From Glandiceps talaboti (taxonomy: Eukaryota; Hemichordata; Enteropneusta; Spengelidae): 64,000 nucleotides of DNA. The notes beneath the pieces are model-generated. The model saw nothing but the letters and a program-made list of their open reading frames with translations. It searched no databases and was not told the origin of the DNA. Shown piece by piece: positions 12,680 through 24,513 of the stretch (within the stretch, counting starts at the first letter, position 1; each line of letters starts with the position of its first letter). The stretch lies in the NCBI RefSeq assembly GCF_964340395.1, contig NC_135563.1:570001-634000 (forward strand). Reading direction: 5' to 3'. The position numbers and the translations under genes were made by a program.

Positions 12680-13362
12680 AGCCCCATCGAACGTAGTCCA
12701 GGGAGGTCTTATAGATTTGGCTTCGTGCGTCTGTCCATCCATCTGTTCGTCCGTAGCCATTTCTTGACATTCGTTGACCAATTTCTTTCAAACTTAGTAA
12801 ATGGATAATGAACTATGACTTTAATACATATGCACGTCATTTTGCTTTGGAATATGTTGCAATTTAGCCGACTTAGAACCATTTTTCGGTAAAAAAAAAG
12901 TACCTAGCAACAAGACCATGCCCATAGCAACAGCCAAATGATCACACATATTGAAAGATAACAAAAGTGATTAATAGACAAGTGAATAAACATTCAAGAA
13001 ATGTATGTAAATGTGCCTAGCCACAGTACCACGCCCATAGCAACAGCTAAATGATCAGGTATATTGCAAAGATAACGATATTAATAGACAATTGAATAAA
13101 CACTCAAAAAATGTATGTAATGAGCCTAGCAAAAAGACCACACCCATAACAACAGCCAAATGATCACTTATATTGCAATGATAACAACAGGAATTAACAG
13201 ACAAATAAATAAAAAAATTCAAAAAAATGTATGCAAATATTCAATCAATTATACATTGGCTCTATATTTCATACAATCTACTACATCACACTACCATAAC
13301 TGGTGGCAATTCTCTGTAAATATCCATTGCGAGTGACAGAGTCATCTCCGATGACTGCTTGT
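12680..13362 (+). mobile_element. Hairpin-ended non-autonomous element, TAGCCCC family, with satellite core
   Basis: The left end follows a T-rich run and reads TAGCCCCATCG. Next come 'ggcttcgtgcgtctgtccat' and short GTCC/GTCT repeats. From about 12890 to 13250 are three diverged units of the satellite 'accacgcccatagcaacagc', the same core found in the TAGCACAACTG family. The right end has a hairpin GTCATC-TCC-GATGAC (13341-13355), nearly the same as that at the right end of the copy at 37272-38236. A second element starts directly after it at 13363. Confidence 0.6.
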
Positions 13363-13716
13363 TAGCCCCCAAAGGGCAGAACCCGATGGGGCTTCTACAT
13401 TTATTTTGGCTCCTTTTGTTCGTCTGTCCATCCGTCCATCCGTCCATTCATATCCATCTGTATCTCCAGTATACATGCGCCAATTTCAACCAAACCTGGT
13501 ACAAATGTCAGATGTTATAGAGGGCATATGCACGTCACTTGGTTTTACAACCCTCTCGACAACAGCGAAATGGCGGCCACATAAATAATCATACTTTGCC
13601 CAATAACATTTCAATCTATAACTTTATTTCATGTTCAAACACCACACCTTTCAATAGTACCAACAAAAATCCATTCTATCCTACTACAATAAATCCTTTT
13701 GGGGGCTATGTTTTCG
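13363..13716 (+). mobile_element. Short hairpin-ended element abutting the previous one
   Basis: The left end TAGCCCCCAAAGGG folds against the later GGGGCTTCTA. It is followed by ttttggctccttttgttcgt and GTCCATCC repeats, the same layout as at 12680 and 37272. The inverted copy of the left terminus is seen at about 13698-13712 (CCTTTTGGGGGCTATG). The element lies head to tail with its left neighbour. Confidence 0.5.
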
Positions 13717-13838
13717 ACAAAGGCTTTATAAAATATGAAAATGTATGTACCTTCTGTTGTTGCATTGGCTTCTAAAGCACAAGTTCAAATCTAGTAATGA
13801 AAATTTGTACTCACAGATTCAAAAAATGTCTATGAGAT

Positions 13839-14277
13839 ACTATACTATACTATACTATACTATACTATACTATACTATACTATACTATACTATACTATAC
13901 TCTAGTATACTATACTATACTAATATTACTATACTATACTATACTATACTATACTCTAGTATACTCTCCTCTACTATACTATACTATACTATACTATACT
14001 AATATTACTATACTATACTATACTATACTATACTATACTATACTATACTCTACTATACTCTACTATACTATACTATACTATACTAATATTACTATACTAT
14101 ACTATACTATACTCTAGTATACTCTCCTCTACTATACTATACTATACTATACTATACTAATATTACTATACTATACTATACTATACTATACTATACTATA
14201 CTATACTCTACTATACTCTACTATACTATACTATACTATACTATACTATACTATACTATACTATACTATTCTATACT
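13839..14277. repeat. (ACTAT)n pentanucleotide satellite with interruptions
   Basis: Mostly perfect ctata-c repeats, interrupted by aatatt (13922, 14001, 14085, 14159) and by 'ctagtatactctcctc'. Two alternating blocks of about 75-85 bp recur, so the array has a higher-order structure of about 160 bp. Confidence 0.95.
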
Positions 14278-15466
14278 ACATCATTACCCATAATACAATC
14301 ACTGAAAGACAATGTCAATTGTTTTGTACAATTGTAGTATTTTAGAAAATGTAGCTAAGCATAGAATAATGACATGAAAATTGGATTCACTTCTGGCTTG
14401 TATGTGTAAAATGTTCAACTATGTGAAACAGGTTATTATGTGTAAAATGTTCAGATACATATAGTACAGGCTTTGTAGTAAGTAGGAATGTTATTATAAT
14501 AACTACGTAGTACAGGCTCTCATTGAGTCGTTTACATATATCATAGTACAAGCTGTGTCATTGGTCATTTACATATATCATAGTACAAGCTATGTCATTG
14601 GTCATTTACATATATCATAGTACTGGTATAAAACATTACACATTCAAATATGAAATGAAGTCTACCAGCAATATGCAGCTTGTTATAAATTGGGACTCCC
14701 AGATAAATGTATCCCCACTAATTACCATACATCATTATTGTTATGCATATAAAATCATTGTCATGCAAATGATGGCATTGTCATGTGGACAGTGGCTTGT
14801 AGTACAATTGTATAGCCCTAGTGAGTGCAATGGCCTTTATTGTGGCAGCCATTGATGAAGACATACAACAGCTGCTGCATACATAATGAGATTGCCACAT
14901 TGTTGGAACTTTCTCTCCTCTTTGGCTTTGTTGCTACTGGAAACGTTTTCTGTATGTGTATGAACCGACTGTGTCTGGATTTTCCAACACTCCATGTCAT
15001 ATGAGATAGAGATAGTTACCTTGTTATTTTCACTCCATGTCATATGAGATAGAGATAGTTACCTTGTTATTTTCATCCATGCTGGATAAAAAATGTGCTA
15101 AACCGATTTGCAGGTAATGTAATACTATACTTAACTAGAGCCACATCGGTAAGTCTATTTTCGTCAATTTTTTTTTTACAAATTTAAAAAAAAATAAAAT
15201 TGAGCCTTTAATTTTGATGATAGATATCATTTTTAACCTCTTCACAAATTAGATGATGGATTGATAAATTAATATTTAATTTACATCTGTTGTTTGAATT
15301 CATCAGGCAAGTAAATATTACATATTAGAAGGTCAAAGGTTAGTGTGTACATGTATCTGTCCGTCTGTCTGTCTCTCTGTCTACGTGTTCATGGATACAT
15401 GTATAGATTGTGTAGATATATGCATTGTTTTCCATTAACTGACTTCTGATAATTAATATTGACTGT
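14278..15466. other. Intron 3 sequence with small local duplications, no gene seen
   Basis: A 37-38 bp unit containing 'catttacatatatcatagta' occurs about three times at 14507-14628. A roughly 43-bp unit (actccatgtcatatgagata) is repeated twice at about 14989-15075. Short T-rich and GTCT stretches lie near 15357-15385. Nothing else is recognisable. Confidence 0.6.
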
Positions 15467-17534
15467 AAATTACAGCCTGTACTGTTGGTGTTCTGTAAAT
15501 TACAGCCTGTATTGTTGGTGTTCTATAAATTACAGCCTGTACTGTTGGTGTTCTATAAATTACAGCCTGTACTGTTGGTGTTCTGTAAATTACAGCCTGT
15601 ACTGTTGGTGTTCTATAAATTACAGCCTGTACTGTTGGTGTTCTATAAATTACAGCCTGTACTGTTGGTGTTCTATAAATTACAGCCTGTACTATTGGTG
15701 TTCTGTAAATTACAGCCTGTACTGTTGGTGTTCTGTAAATTACAGCCTGTACTGTTGGTGTTCTATAAATTACAGCCTGTACTGTTGGTGTTCTGTAAAT
15801 TACAGCCTGTACTGTTGGTGTTCTGTAAATTACAGCCTGTACTGTTTGGGTGTTCTATAAATTACAGCCTGTACTGTTGGTGTTCTATAAATTACAGCCT
15901 GTACTGTTGGTGTTCTATAAATTACAGCCTGTACTGTTTGGGTGTTCTATAAATTACAGCCTGTACTGTTGGTGTTCTATAAATTACAGCCTGTACTGTT
16001 GGTGTTCTGTAAATTACAGCCTTACTGTTGGTGTTCTATAAATTACAGCCTGTACTGTTGGTGTTCTGTAAATTACAGCCTGTACTGTTGGTGTTCTATA
16101 AATTACAGCCTGTACTATTGGTGTTCTGTAAATTACAGCCTGTACTGTTGGTGTTCTGTAAATTACAGCCTGTACTGTTGGTGTTCTATAAATTACAGCC
16201 TGTACTGTTGGTGTTCTGTAAATTACAGCCTGTACTGTTGGTGTTCTGTAAATTACAGCCTGTACTGTTGGTGTTCTATAATTACAGCCTGTACTGTTGG
16301 TGTTCTATAAATTACAGCCTGTACTGTTGGTGTTCTATAAATTACAGCCTGTACTGTTGGTGTTCTATAAATTACAGCCTGTACTGTTGGTGTTCTGTAA
16401 ATTACAGCCTGTACTGTTGGTGTTCTGTAAATTACAGCCTGTACTGTTGGTGTTCTATCTACTGTTGGTGTTCTGTAAATTACAGCCTGTACTGTTGGTG
16501 TTCTATCTACTGTTGGTGTTCTGTAAATTACAGCCTGTACTGTTGGTATTCTATCTACTGTTGGTGTTCTATCTACTTTTGGTGTTCTGTAAATTACAGC
16601 CTGTAGTGTTGGTGTTCTATCTACTGTTGGTGTTCTATAAATTACAGCCTGTACTGTTGGTATTCTATCTACTGTTGGTGTTCTATAAATTGTTGGTGTT
16701 CTGTAAATTACAGCCTGTACTGTTGGTATTCTATCTACTGTTGGTGTTCTATAAATTACAGCCTGTAGTGTTGGTGCTCTGTGTACTGTTGATGTTCTAT
16801 AAATTACAGCCTGTAGTGTTGGTGTTCTATGTACTGTTGATGTTCTATGAATTACAGCCTGTAGTGTTGGTATTCTATCTACTGTTGGTGTTCTATAAAT
16901 TACAGCCTGTAGTGTTGGTATTCTATCTACTGTTGGTGTTCTATAAATTACAGCCTGTAGTGTTGGTGTTCTGTCTACTGTTGGTGTTCTATAAATTACA
17001 GCCTGTAGTGTTGGTGTTCTAGCTACTGTTGATGTTCTATAAATTACAGCCTGTAGTGTTGGTATTCTATCTACTGTTGGTGTTCTATAAATTACAGCCT
17101 GTAGTGTTGGTGTTCTGTCTACTGTTGGTGTTCTATAAATTACAGCCTGTAGTGTTGGTGTTCTATGTACTGATGGTGTTCTATAAATTACAGCCTGTAG
17201 TGTTGGTGTTCTATCTACTGTTGGTGTTCTATAAATTACAGCCTGTAGTGTTGGTGTTCTATCTACTGTTGGTGTTCTATAAATTACAGCCTGTAGTGTT
17301 GGTGTTCTATCTACTGATGGTGTTCTATAAATTACAGCCTGTAGTGTTGGTGTTCTAGCTACTGTTGGTGTTCTATAAATTACAGCCTGTAGTGTTGGTG
17401 TTCTATCTACTGATGGTGTTCTATACATTACAGCCTGTAGTGTTGGTGTTCTATGTACTGATGGTGTTCTATAAATTACAGCCTGTAGTGTTGGTGTTCT
17501 ATCTACTGTTGGTGTTCTATAAATTACAGCCTGT
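15467..17534. repeat. Intron 3 satellite changing from a 30-bp to a 48-bp period
   Basis: The first kilobase is a 30-bp unit containing 'aaattacagcctgtactgtt'. From about 16450 an extra 18-bp half unit (tctactgttggtgttcta) is inserted regularly, and the array continues as a 48-bp unit with 'cctgtagtgttggtgttcta'. Because 30 and 48 are multiples of three, long frames are open on both strands. They are by-products of the repeat and show no splice signals. Confidence 0.95.
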
Positions 17535-17895
17535 ATTGCATACATTTTTTGAATGTTTATTTATTTGTCTATTAATCCCTGTTGTTATCTTTCCAATATG
17601 TGATCATTTGACTTGCTATGGGTGTGGTCTTGTTGCCCAGGCACATGTACAATCATACATGTTTTGAATGTTATTCAGTCGTCTATTAATACATATTTTT
17701 ATCTTTGGCAAATACCAGATTGTTTTGTTGTTGCTATGGGTGTGGTCCTGTTGCTAGGCACATTTACATACATTTCTTGAATATTTATTCAATTGTCTAA
17801 AATTCCGTTATCTTTGTGAAAAACACCACCGTTTGGCTTTTGCTATGGATGTGGTCATGGTTGCTAAGGAGATTTGCATACATGTTTTGAACAGG
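17535..17895 (-). repeat. Satellite core fragment (about 3 units), inverted
   Basis: Three diverged units in reverse orientation contain 'gctatgggtgtggtcttgtt' and ttgaatgttTATT motifs, the complement of the satellite core in the hairpin-ended elements. No terminal sequences are visible, so this is a fragment. Confidence 0.7.
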
Positions 17896-18309
17896 GTTCA
17901 TACACTTAAATTAACAATAATTCCAGGCCTTTGCATTAGTTTTCCAGGGGTATTCGTATTGATTTGGGTCATTTTCCAGGGGTGTCAACCGTCAAAATTT
18001 ATTTTATTGAATGACATCTAATTCTCTGACATGGATGAGAAGTAATTAACAACTGCCCTCACATGTTTTATTGTGTCCGTTTCCTGGCACATTGAAATCG
18101 ACTCAGTTGGTTACACCTCTGTTTTCACTCTGAGATGAAAAGTTCTACCCCTAGTAGTTTCATTCATCTGTAGCATTGATCATGGCAGGATTCATCAGTG
18201 TAATTCAGACATCATCCGGTATGTGGTAAATACCTTTGTTGTTGACATGTGATGCTGATAGTGTCACTTTGGTAAATATATGTATGCAAAATAGAAGTGT
18301 AGAAATCCT

Positions 18310-19160
18310 GGTTTGTTGGCAAAACCAAGTGAGGGTATAGTACATTGGGTCCCATGTGTACATCTGTCTATCCGTGTCCACCTTTGTCTCAAGTAGGCAT
18401 GGACTAATTTCAGCCAATTTAGCTTTCAGTAAACATCAAATATTTAATATCCTGTGCATACATGTATGCACATCAATTTGTTTTTCGATATATGCAAATT
18501 TGACCGAATGACAGCCATATTTGTAGTTAAAACACATTATTACTACATAACTGAAAAACTTTAATACATAGAAGTGTCCATTCCAATATGCAAGCTATCT
18601 TTTGAGACCTTGACCATGATCTTGTGGGACTATTATCAAAGTAAAGCCTACAAGTAATATTAAAGAAAAGAATTATACATCACAAGCATTATTTTTGGTG
18701 CTGATATCACTTTTTCCCAATGGCAGCCATATTTGTAGTTACAATCATCCTGTGTCTCGTATATACATGGGTCAATTTCAAACTTTCAGTAAATATAAAA
18801 TACTATCCTGTGCATATGCATGTCATTTAATTTCTTTACTCTCTCGAGCATGTCCAAAATGGCAGCCATTTTTGTCATAAAAATTCATATTTTGCCTAGT
18901 AATATATCGGAAGTTTAGTAGATAGTACCTTAGTAGACTTTATATTAGTGTCTACTTGGCACCTGTGTTATCCTTAACAAGCTTTCTAAAGACAATTTGA
19001 CCTTGGCCTTCATCTTCAAGGTAATTCTGTAATAAAAGTAGATAGAGGCTTTATTTTAGTGTCTACGTTGTACGCTCATGTTATCAGTGACAAGCTCTCT
19101 AATGACACTTTGACCTTGACCCTCATCTTCAGTGTCAAATAGGCGTTATGTTAAAATGCA
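18310..19160 (+). mobile_element. Degenerate hairpin/GTCT-type element remnant
   Basis: The stretch begins near 'accaagtgagggtatagtac' and continues with catctgtctatccgtg. It then holds phrases such as 'gcacatcaatttgtttttcg' and two diverged copies of 'ctttgaccttgaccctcatc'. The layout matches the better-preserved families at 12680 and 37272, but the ends are not clear. Confidence 0.4.
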
Positions 19161-19164
19161 CATA

Positions 19165-19325
19165 TTATGTGCCATAAATAATAATAATGTTTATTCACCA
19201 ATATAATAATAATAAAAATTAATCTTCAAAATTAATCAACAAACAATAGTGGAACAGTAAAATTGATACACATACAATCTCCACAGTCAGTTCACAAAAG
19301 AAATATACAGTTGTACATGACATTA
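19165..19325 (-). mobile_element. Possible 3' tail fragment of a non-LTR retrotransposon
   Basis: Read on the minus strand, the segment has gaataaacattattattatt, very like the tail of the plus-strand retrotransposon at 48838-48862 (gaaataaaccattattatt). No coding part is visible, so the call rests on the tail alone. Confidence 0.3.
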
Positions 19326-19433
19326 TAATGGACCATTTTTTACTAAACCTTGTTAAAATATTAGGTATAATAGTTCACATGTGCACATCAGTTCATTCTA
19401 TTACGTTTGCGGTAATGTCTTGAGGGTCATTTC

Positions 19434-19497
19434 TAGCACAACTGAACTACAATGTAGGTTCAGTAGTGCTATAGGCATCGAGCTCTGTCTGTCTGTC

Positions 19498-19528
<31 letters not shown>

Positions 19529-20718
19529 AGACGACTTAAACTCAAAAACTGCCTACCTGATTGCCTTGGTATTTGGTGGGGACATTACTTGTGGGGTCTA
19601 GTTGGGAAATTGTTCAAATGAAAATGATCACATCACAGGTGTGTGATTCGGGTAAAAAAATGTGATTTTTTGATTTAATAAAGTTTAAACTCAGAAAGTA
19701 CTGGGCAGATTGGTGTGGAATTTAGTGGGAACATTCTCAAGGGGGTGTAAAGTAAGATTTGTTCATGACATGGTTCCATGAGTAATATGCAAATTAGGGC
19801 TAAAAATGTGTCTTTTTGTTAAAAAATCTTTAATGTCAAAACTATTCAGCAGATTGAGCTTACTTTTAATGAGGATGCATCTGGGGGTGTATAGATAAAG
19901 AAATATTAAGCATATATTGATGTCATGAGTGATATGCAAATTAGGTGTAAAAATGTTCATTTTTTGTCAAAAACTTATATCTCACAAAGTACTTGGTCAA
20001 TGAGACTGATGTTAAGATGTTTCTTAAAGTGTTATTATGCAGATTTTGTTCAAAATTTTTTGACAATATTGGCCCTAGCAACCATGACCACGCCCTTAGC
20101 AACAACCAAATGGGAGTATATTTTGGTTAAATAAAGAACATCATCTGGTAGGCAAGTGAGTAAACATTCAAAAAATGTATGCAAATATCCCCAACAACCA
20201 TTGCCACGTCCATGGCAACAGCCAAACCGTCGTTTGTCACAGAGAACAACAGGGATTAATAAACAATTGAATAAACATTCAAAAAATGTATGTAAATTTG
20301 CCTAACAACAAGACCACGCCCAAAGCAACAGCCAAATTATCACATATATTGCAAAGGTATTAACCGGGATTAATAGACAATTGAATAAACATTCAAAAAA
20401 TATATGTAAATTTGCCTAGCAACAAGACCATGCCCACAGAAACAGCCAAATGATCACGTATATTGCAAAGATAATATCAGGAATTCATACACAAGTGAAC
20501 AAAAACATTCAAAAATGTATGCAAATTTAGCTAATAACATGACCACGCCCGTAGCAACAGCCAAATGATTGTATATATCGCAAAGATAGCAACATGGTTG
20601 GATAGACAACTGGATAGTCATTCAGCAAATGAATACCTATTGTTAGCATGGACTAGCATATGGATAAACATTTTTAAAAACTGTACAGTTGTGCTACAAT
20701 GCCATTGGCACTATATTT
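19434..20718 (+). mobile_element. TAGCACAACTG-family element, full-length copy A
   Basis: The left terminus TAGCACAACTGAAC is followed by a diverged inverted copy (GGTTCAGTAGTGCTA), then (CTGT)n and (GT)n. Next are three or four diverged modules of about 150 bp (for example aaactattcagcagattgag), then satellite units with 'accacgcccatagcaacagc'. The right end carries ACTGTACAGTTGTGCTA, inverted to the left terminus, and CCATTGG before TATATTTTT. The interior has no coding capacity, so the element is non-autonomous. Confidence 0.85.
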
Positions 20719-20723
20719 TTAGC

Positions 20724-20752
20724 ACCCCCCCCCCCCCTCCCCCCCCCCCTCC
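20724..20752 (+). repeat. Poly(C)/poly(CT) tract
   Basis: Nearly pure C of about 29 bases with two T interruptions follows the right end of element copy A. The complementary strand could form a G-quadruplex. Confidence 0.9.
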
Positions 20753-20759
20753 TTCTTGG

Positions 20760-21325
20760 GATCTTCATGGTAAAGACTAAATGGGGTCATATTGTATCAT
20801 AAATACTCAATGTATGAATTGGTAAGTTTAAATGTTGAAGAGTCTCTGTCTTCAAGGAAGACTTGTTGAATACTCCATTGTGTGACATTTTTGGAAGTAG
20901 CAAGTATTCAACATTTTAAAATATTTAAGTTGTTTTGATAAAATTTTTTTGCAGTTGTAATTAAATCAATATTTCAAAATGGTTATTGGCTGTTGTTATA
21001 AAATTTTATTTACATTTGACCTAGATTGACTGACCTTGGTTGACCCTCAGTGGCTCATTTTAACAACACATCTGTGTCCCTTCCTATATTGATAGGTTGA
21101 GTGATATTCAAATAGTAGGTCAAATCAACAAGCGTTTGCCTTATAAACAATATCAATATTTTGTCAAGATTAATTTACAACATATTGTTTAAATGAGACT
21201 GAAAGATATCAAAGGTCATCATCACCTGTCCACAAAATGTTTGTTGTGTACCATGTATTGTCATTTGTTTATCTCATGTCAAGTCATATGACATAATTAA
21301 TAACATGAAGGCTTATTATTGCATA
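20760..21325. other. Intron 3 sequence without recognisable features
   Basis: AT-rich sequence lies between a poly(C) tract and a 35-bp array. No open frame, repeat or splice pair here joins the gene. Confidence 0.6.
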
Positions 21326-21507
21326 GTTTGGCTGTGTAGAATTTAGAGTAGAGTAGGGTAGTTTGGCTGTGTAGAATTTAGAGTAGAGTAGGGTAGTTTG
21401 GCTGTGTAGAATTTAGAGTAGAGTAGGGTAGTTTGGCTGTGTAGAATTTAGAGTAGAGTAGGGTAGTTTGGCTGTGTAGAATTTAGAGTAGAGTAAGGTA
21501 GGGTAGG
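21326..21507. repeat. 35-bp minisatellite, five copies, just before exon 4
   Basis: Five nearly identical units begin gtttggctgtgtagaattta and end gagtagagtagggta. The array ends about 175 bases before the exon 4 acceptor. Confidence 0.95.
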
Positions 21508-21682
21508 AAATGAATGATTTACAGCTTAGAGTTGCACCTACCTAGCATTTCACATCATAATGAAGAACGCTACCCCAAATAATCCATATAACATGATAGC
21601 TGCTTTATTAGATCTCTATTGTTAATATGCTAACATTTCACTTCACCTCACGTGTGCCATTTCCATTGTTTTTTCATTTCAG

Positions 21683-22933
21683 AGAGGGAGCATCGCTGGT
21701 TCTGTATTCACCAAACGAACCAGCAAAGCCACACAGACGGATGCCTTAAGATACATAAACAGTACAGCTATGCAGTCAAGGGTGTACACCCCACAAAATA
21801 AACAAATTACACTTGCAAATTTCTTAGAGACCCTGCCCTATAGTGCTCAGTTACCTAAGCCTCAAAGTACAAAACCAACATCAGTACTATCACAACTACA
21901 GTGGGAGAATTCCTCTAGTCGTGTTCTTATCAGCACAGAGAAGGAGGTAATTGATGTGAACACCCAGCCTAGTTGCCTTAGCTATAAACAGTCTGTAACA
22001 GTTGAGATGAAGAAGACTGCTGATTTAGACAGAAGTAGACTCATAGATCAATTGGTTGAAAGTCTGCCTGTCTACACAACACCAGTACCAAACATCAAAA
22101 GCAGACTTGCCAGGTTTTCTCATAATCGCTACTCACTCCAAGAAAATAATACAAGAGAGAATATTCCAGACAGAACAAGGGCTGCATCCAGAGCGTTGGA
22201 TACGGCAGGACCATATGAACGAAAGAAGTTAATAGAAGCAATGGCTGCATCACTTCCTGATATGGAACCTAAATTGTCTCCAGGATTGAGAGGAGTCAAG
22301 TCACATAGTGGAGAACTTGTAGAGGAACCAGAATTAGCCGAGGAAGGTGTATTCCATGCAGAACTGATAACAGATATAAATGTTCCTCCCTTACCAGATA
22401 CTAATCCACCATTGCTCTCTGTCCATTCTCATTCTCATTCTGAATCTGTGGACTACTTTGAATCTGATGTACCTCCTCCATTACCAACTTCTCCCATCCC
22501 ATCACATCTTGCTTTGGGTGAATCAGATTCAAATTCAGAATCAGATTTCTCTGACGTGGAACTCCCTCCATTGCCATCATCTGAACCTCCCTCATCTTCC
22601 GGTCACTTTCTCATTAAATCCAAAAGACAAGCAACTCTGCATATGCAGAGACCACCATCATTTGATAGTGGCATGGATTCCCAGTCAAATGGAACTGACA
22701 AAGATAACATGGAAGTATCTGAACACTCCGCAGTCTTTGTCTTCCCTGAGTCTAGCAGACCTCTTACTCTTCCACGAACGCCTTCAAAGGAAGCTCCTGA
22801 TGTTTCACCCAAACCACCCACACCTTTGTGGATCTCAAAATTGGTACAGAGACAAAAAAGTGAGAAAGAAGTGCATGAGGCAGAAAAAGATCAACTACGA
22901 GCAGAAATTTGTAGTTTAAAAGCCGAGAAAGAG
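21683..22933 (+). CDS. Exon 4: large disordered, proline-rich exon with LC8-type motif, 417 codons
   Basis: The acceptor is excellent (ttttttcatttcag|AGA) and the donor is AAAGAG|gtaaca, both phase 0. The exon breaks the coiled-coil pattern. Residues 15-20 are KATQTD, matching the K/R-x-T-Q-T motif bound by the dynein light chain LC8 (DYNLL). Three similar short motifs follow: LANFLETLPY (residues about 45-54), LIDQLVESLPVY and LIEAMAASLPDM. The middle is acidic, Ser-rich and proline-rich (VPPLPD, VPPPLP, ELPPLPSSEPPSS), which could bind SH3-, WW- or EVH1-like domains. It then carries TLPRTPSKEAP and returns to coil (KDQLRAEICSLKAEKE) at the 3' end. This looks like a flexible, partner-binding hinge in the middle of the rod. 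The ligand assignments are inferred from motifs only. Confidence 0.92.
21725..21742 (+). other. Candidate LC8/DYNLL-binding motif KATQTD
   Basis: Codons 15-20 of exon 4 read K-A-T-Q-T-D, the canonical K-x-T-Q-T core known from LC8 ligands. It sits in a non-coil stretch close to a coiled coil, the usual setting for LC8 recognition sites in rod proteins. Short motifs occur by chance, so this is a prediction. Confidence 0.5.
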
Positions 22934-23364
22934 GTAACACAAACTATCAAAACATATTGTTTTCAGGTAGTGAATTGGGAAGAAATGCCAATGTATGTAG
23001 TTACTGAAAGAGATGTTATCAAATATCTATTCTTAAATATGAGTTGATGGTACTACAAGAGGAGCATATCAAAATTATACTGGCATTACATTATATATCC
23101 ATGAAATGTCAAAAAGAAAAAAACTAATTTGTGCATCATAGCTCTTAGAGGTCTAAGGTGGTAGTGTATATGTTGGTGAGAAAGTCTGTTCCATATTAAT
23201 CTGAAGTGATTCATGTACTGTTCATACATTTAAGTTAGGTTGTTGTAGTTTGTTGATGTAGATGCTGCCCAAAAGTACTTTCATACTTGATTCATTGCCT
23301 CGGATCCAACCTAATCCTTTTTCATTGACACTTTTAATTTTCATTAATGTTATTATACCTATAA

Positions 23365-23612
23365 AGTCATACCCAAATGATATCCAAATCATATCCAAAA
23401 TACACCCAACCAAGTCATATTTAAAATATACCCGTCATACCTAATTATACCCATCATACCCAATTACATTCATCATATCCAAACTATGCCCAAGTCATAT
23501 CCAAACTATACCCATCATACCCAAACTAAACCCATCATATCCAAATTATAGTCATACCCAATTGTACCCGTCATATCCAAATTATACCCGTTGTATCCAA
23601 ATTTCCCAATGA
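23365..23612. repeat. Degenerate short tandem repeat (atacccatcatatccaaa-like)
   Basis: About 250 bases of imperfect repetition of tcatacccaaattata-like 17-19 bp units, AT-rich on this strand with C triplets. The phase drifts, so it is an old array. Confidence 0.7.
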
Positions 23613-23734
23613 CTTGTCTTTCTTTGTTGTATTGTTACATTATTGTTTCATATCAACCTGTTTTCTATCATACATTGTACCTTTACTTGTTTTCACTTTC
23701 TGTCTTGGGTTTATCATAGCCTAGATCCTTTGAA

Positions 23735-24513
23735 CTGGCAGATTTCAACTAACACCCCTGACTCCACAGACACTTAGCACTAATAGATTTCAACTAACAC
23801 CCCTGACTCCACAGACACTAATAGCACTGATAGATTTCAACTAACACCCCTGACTCCACAGACACTTAGCACTGATAGATTTCAACTAACATCCCTGACT
23901 CCACAGACACTTAGCACTGATAGATTTCAACTAACACCCCTGACTCCACAGACACTTAGCACTAATAGATTTCAACTAACATCCCTGACTCCACAGACAC
24001 TTAGCACTGATAGATTTCAACTAACACCCCTGACTCCACAGACACTTAGCACTAATAGATTTCAACTAACACCCCTGACTCCACAGACACTAATAGCACT
24101 AATAGATTTCAGCTAACATCCCTGACTCCACAGACACTAATTGCGCTGGCAGATTTCAACTAACATCCCTGACTCCACAGACACTTAGCACTGATAGATT
24201 TCAACTAACACCCCTGACTCCACAGACACTTAGCACTAATAGATTTCAACTAACATCCCTGACTCCACAGACACTTAGCACTGATAGATTTCAACTAACA
24301 CCCCTGACTCCACAGACACTTAGCACTAATAGATTTCAACTAGCACCCCTGACTCCACAGACACTAATAGCACTAATAGATTTCAGCTAACACCCCTGAC
24401 TCCACAGACACTAATAGCACTGATAGATTTCAGCTAACATCCCTGACTCCACAGACACTAATTGCGCTGGCAGATTTCAACTAACATCCCTGACTCCACA
24501 GACACTTAGCACT
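23735..24513. repeat. Intron 4 minisatellite, 45-bp unit, about 17 copies
   Basis: Units contain 'gatttcaactaacacccctg' and 'actccacagacacttagcac'. Variants include ATCCC for ACCCC and 'actaatagcact' for 'acttagcact'. Each unit carries ctccacag, which resembles a splice acceptor, but no frame is maintained that would join the gene. Confidence 0.95.

Noticed and set aside
16253-17545. Long open frames on both strands over the 30/48-bp satellite
   Set aside because: The period is a multiple of three, so frames stay open automatically. There are no splice signals and the product is a pure repeat.
22380-22919. 179-codon overlapping forward frame inside exon 4
   Set aside because: It is a shadow of exon 4 in another frame, without splice support or a recognisable domain.
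23738-24513. Repeated ctccacag motifs as tandem splice acceptors or microexons
   Set aside because: They occur once per 45-bp unit with no matching donors, and the frame does not join the gene.
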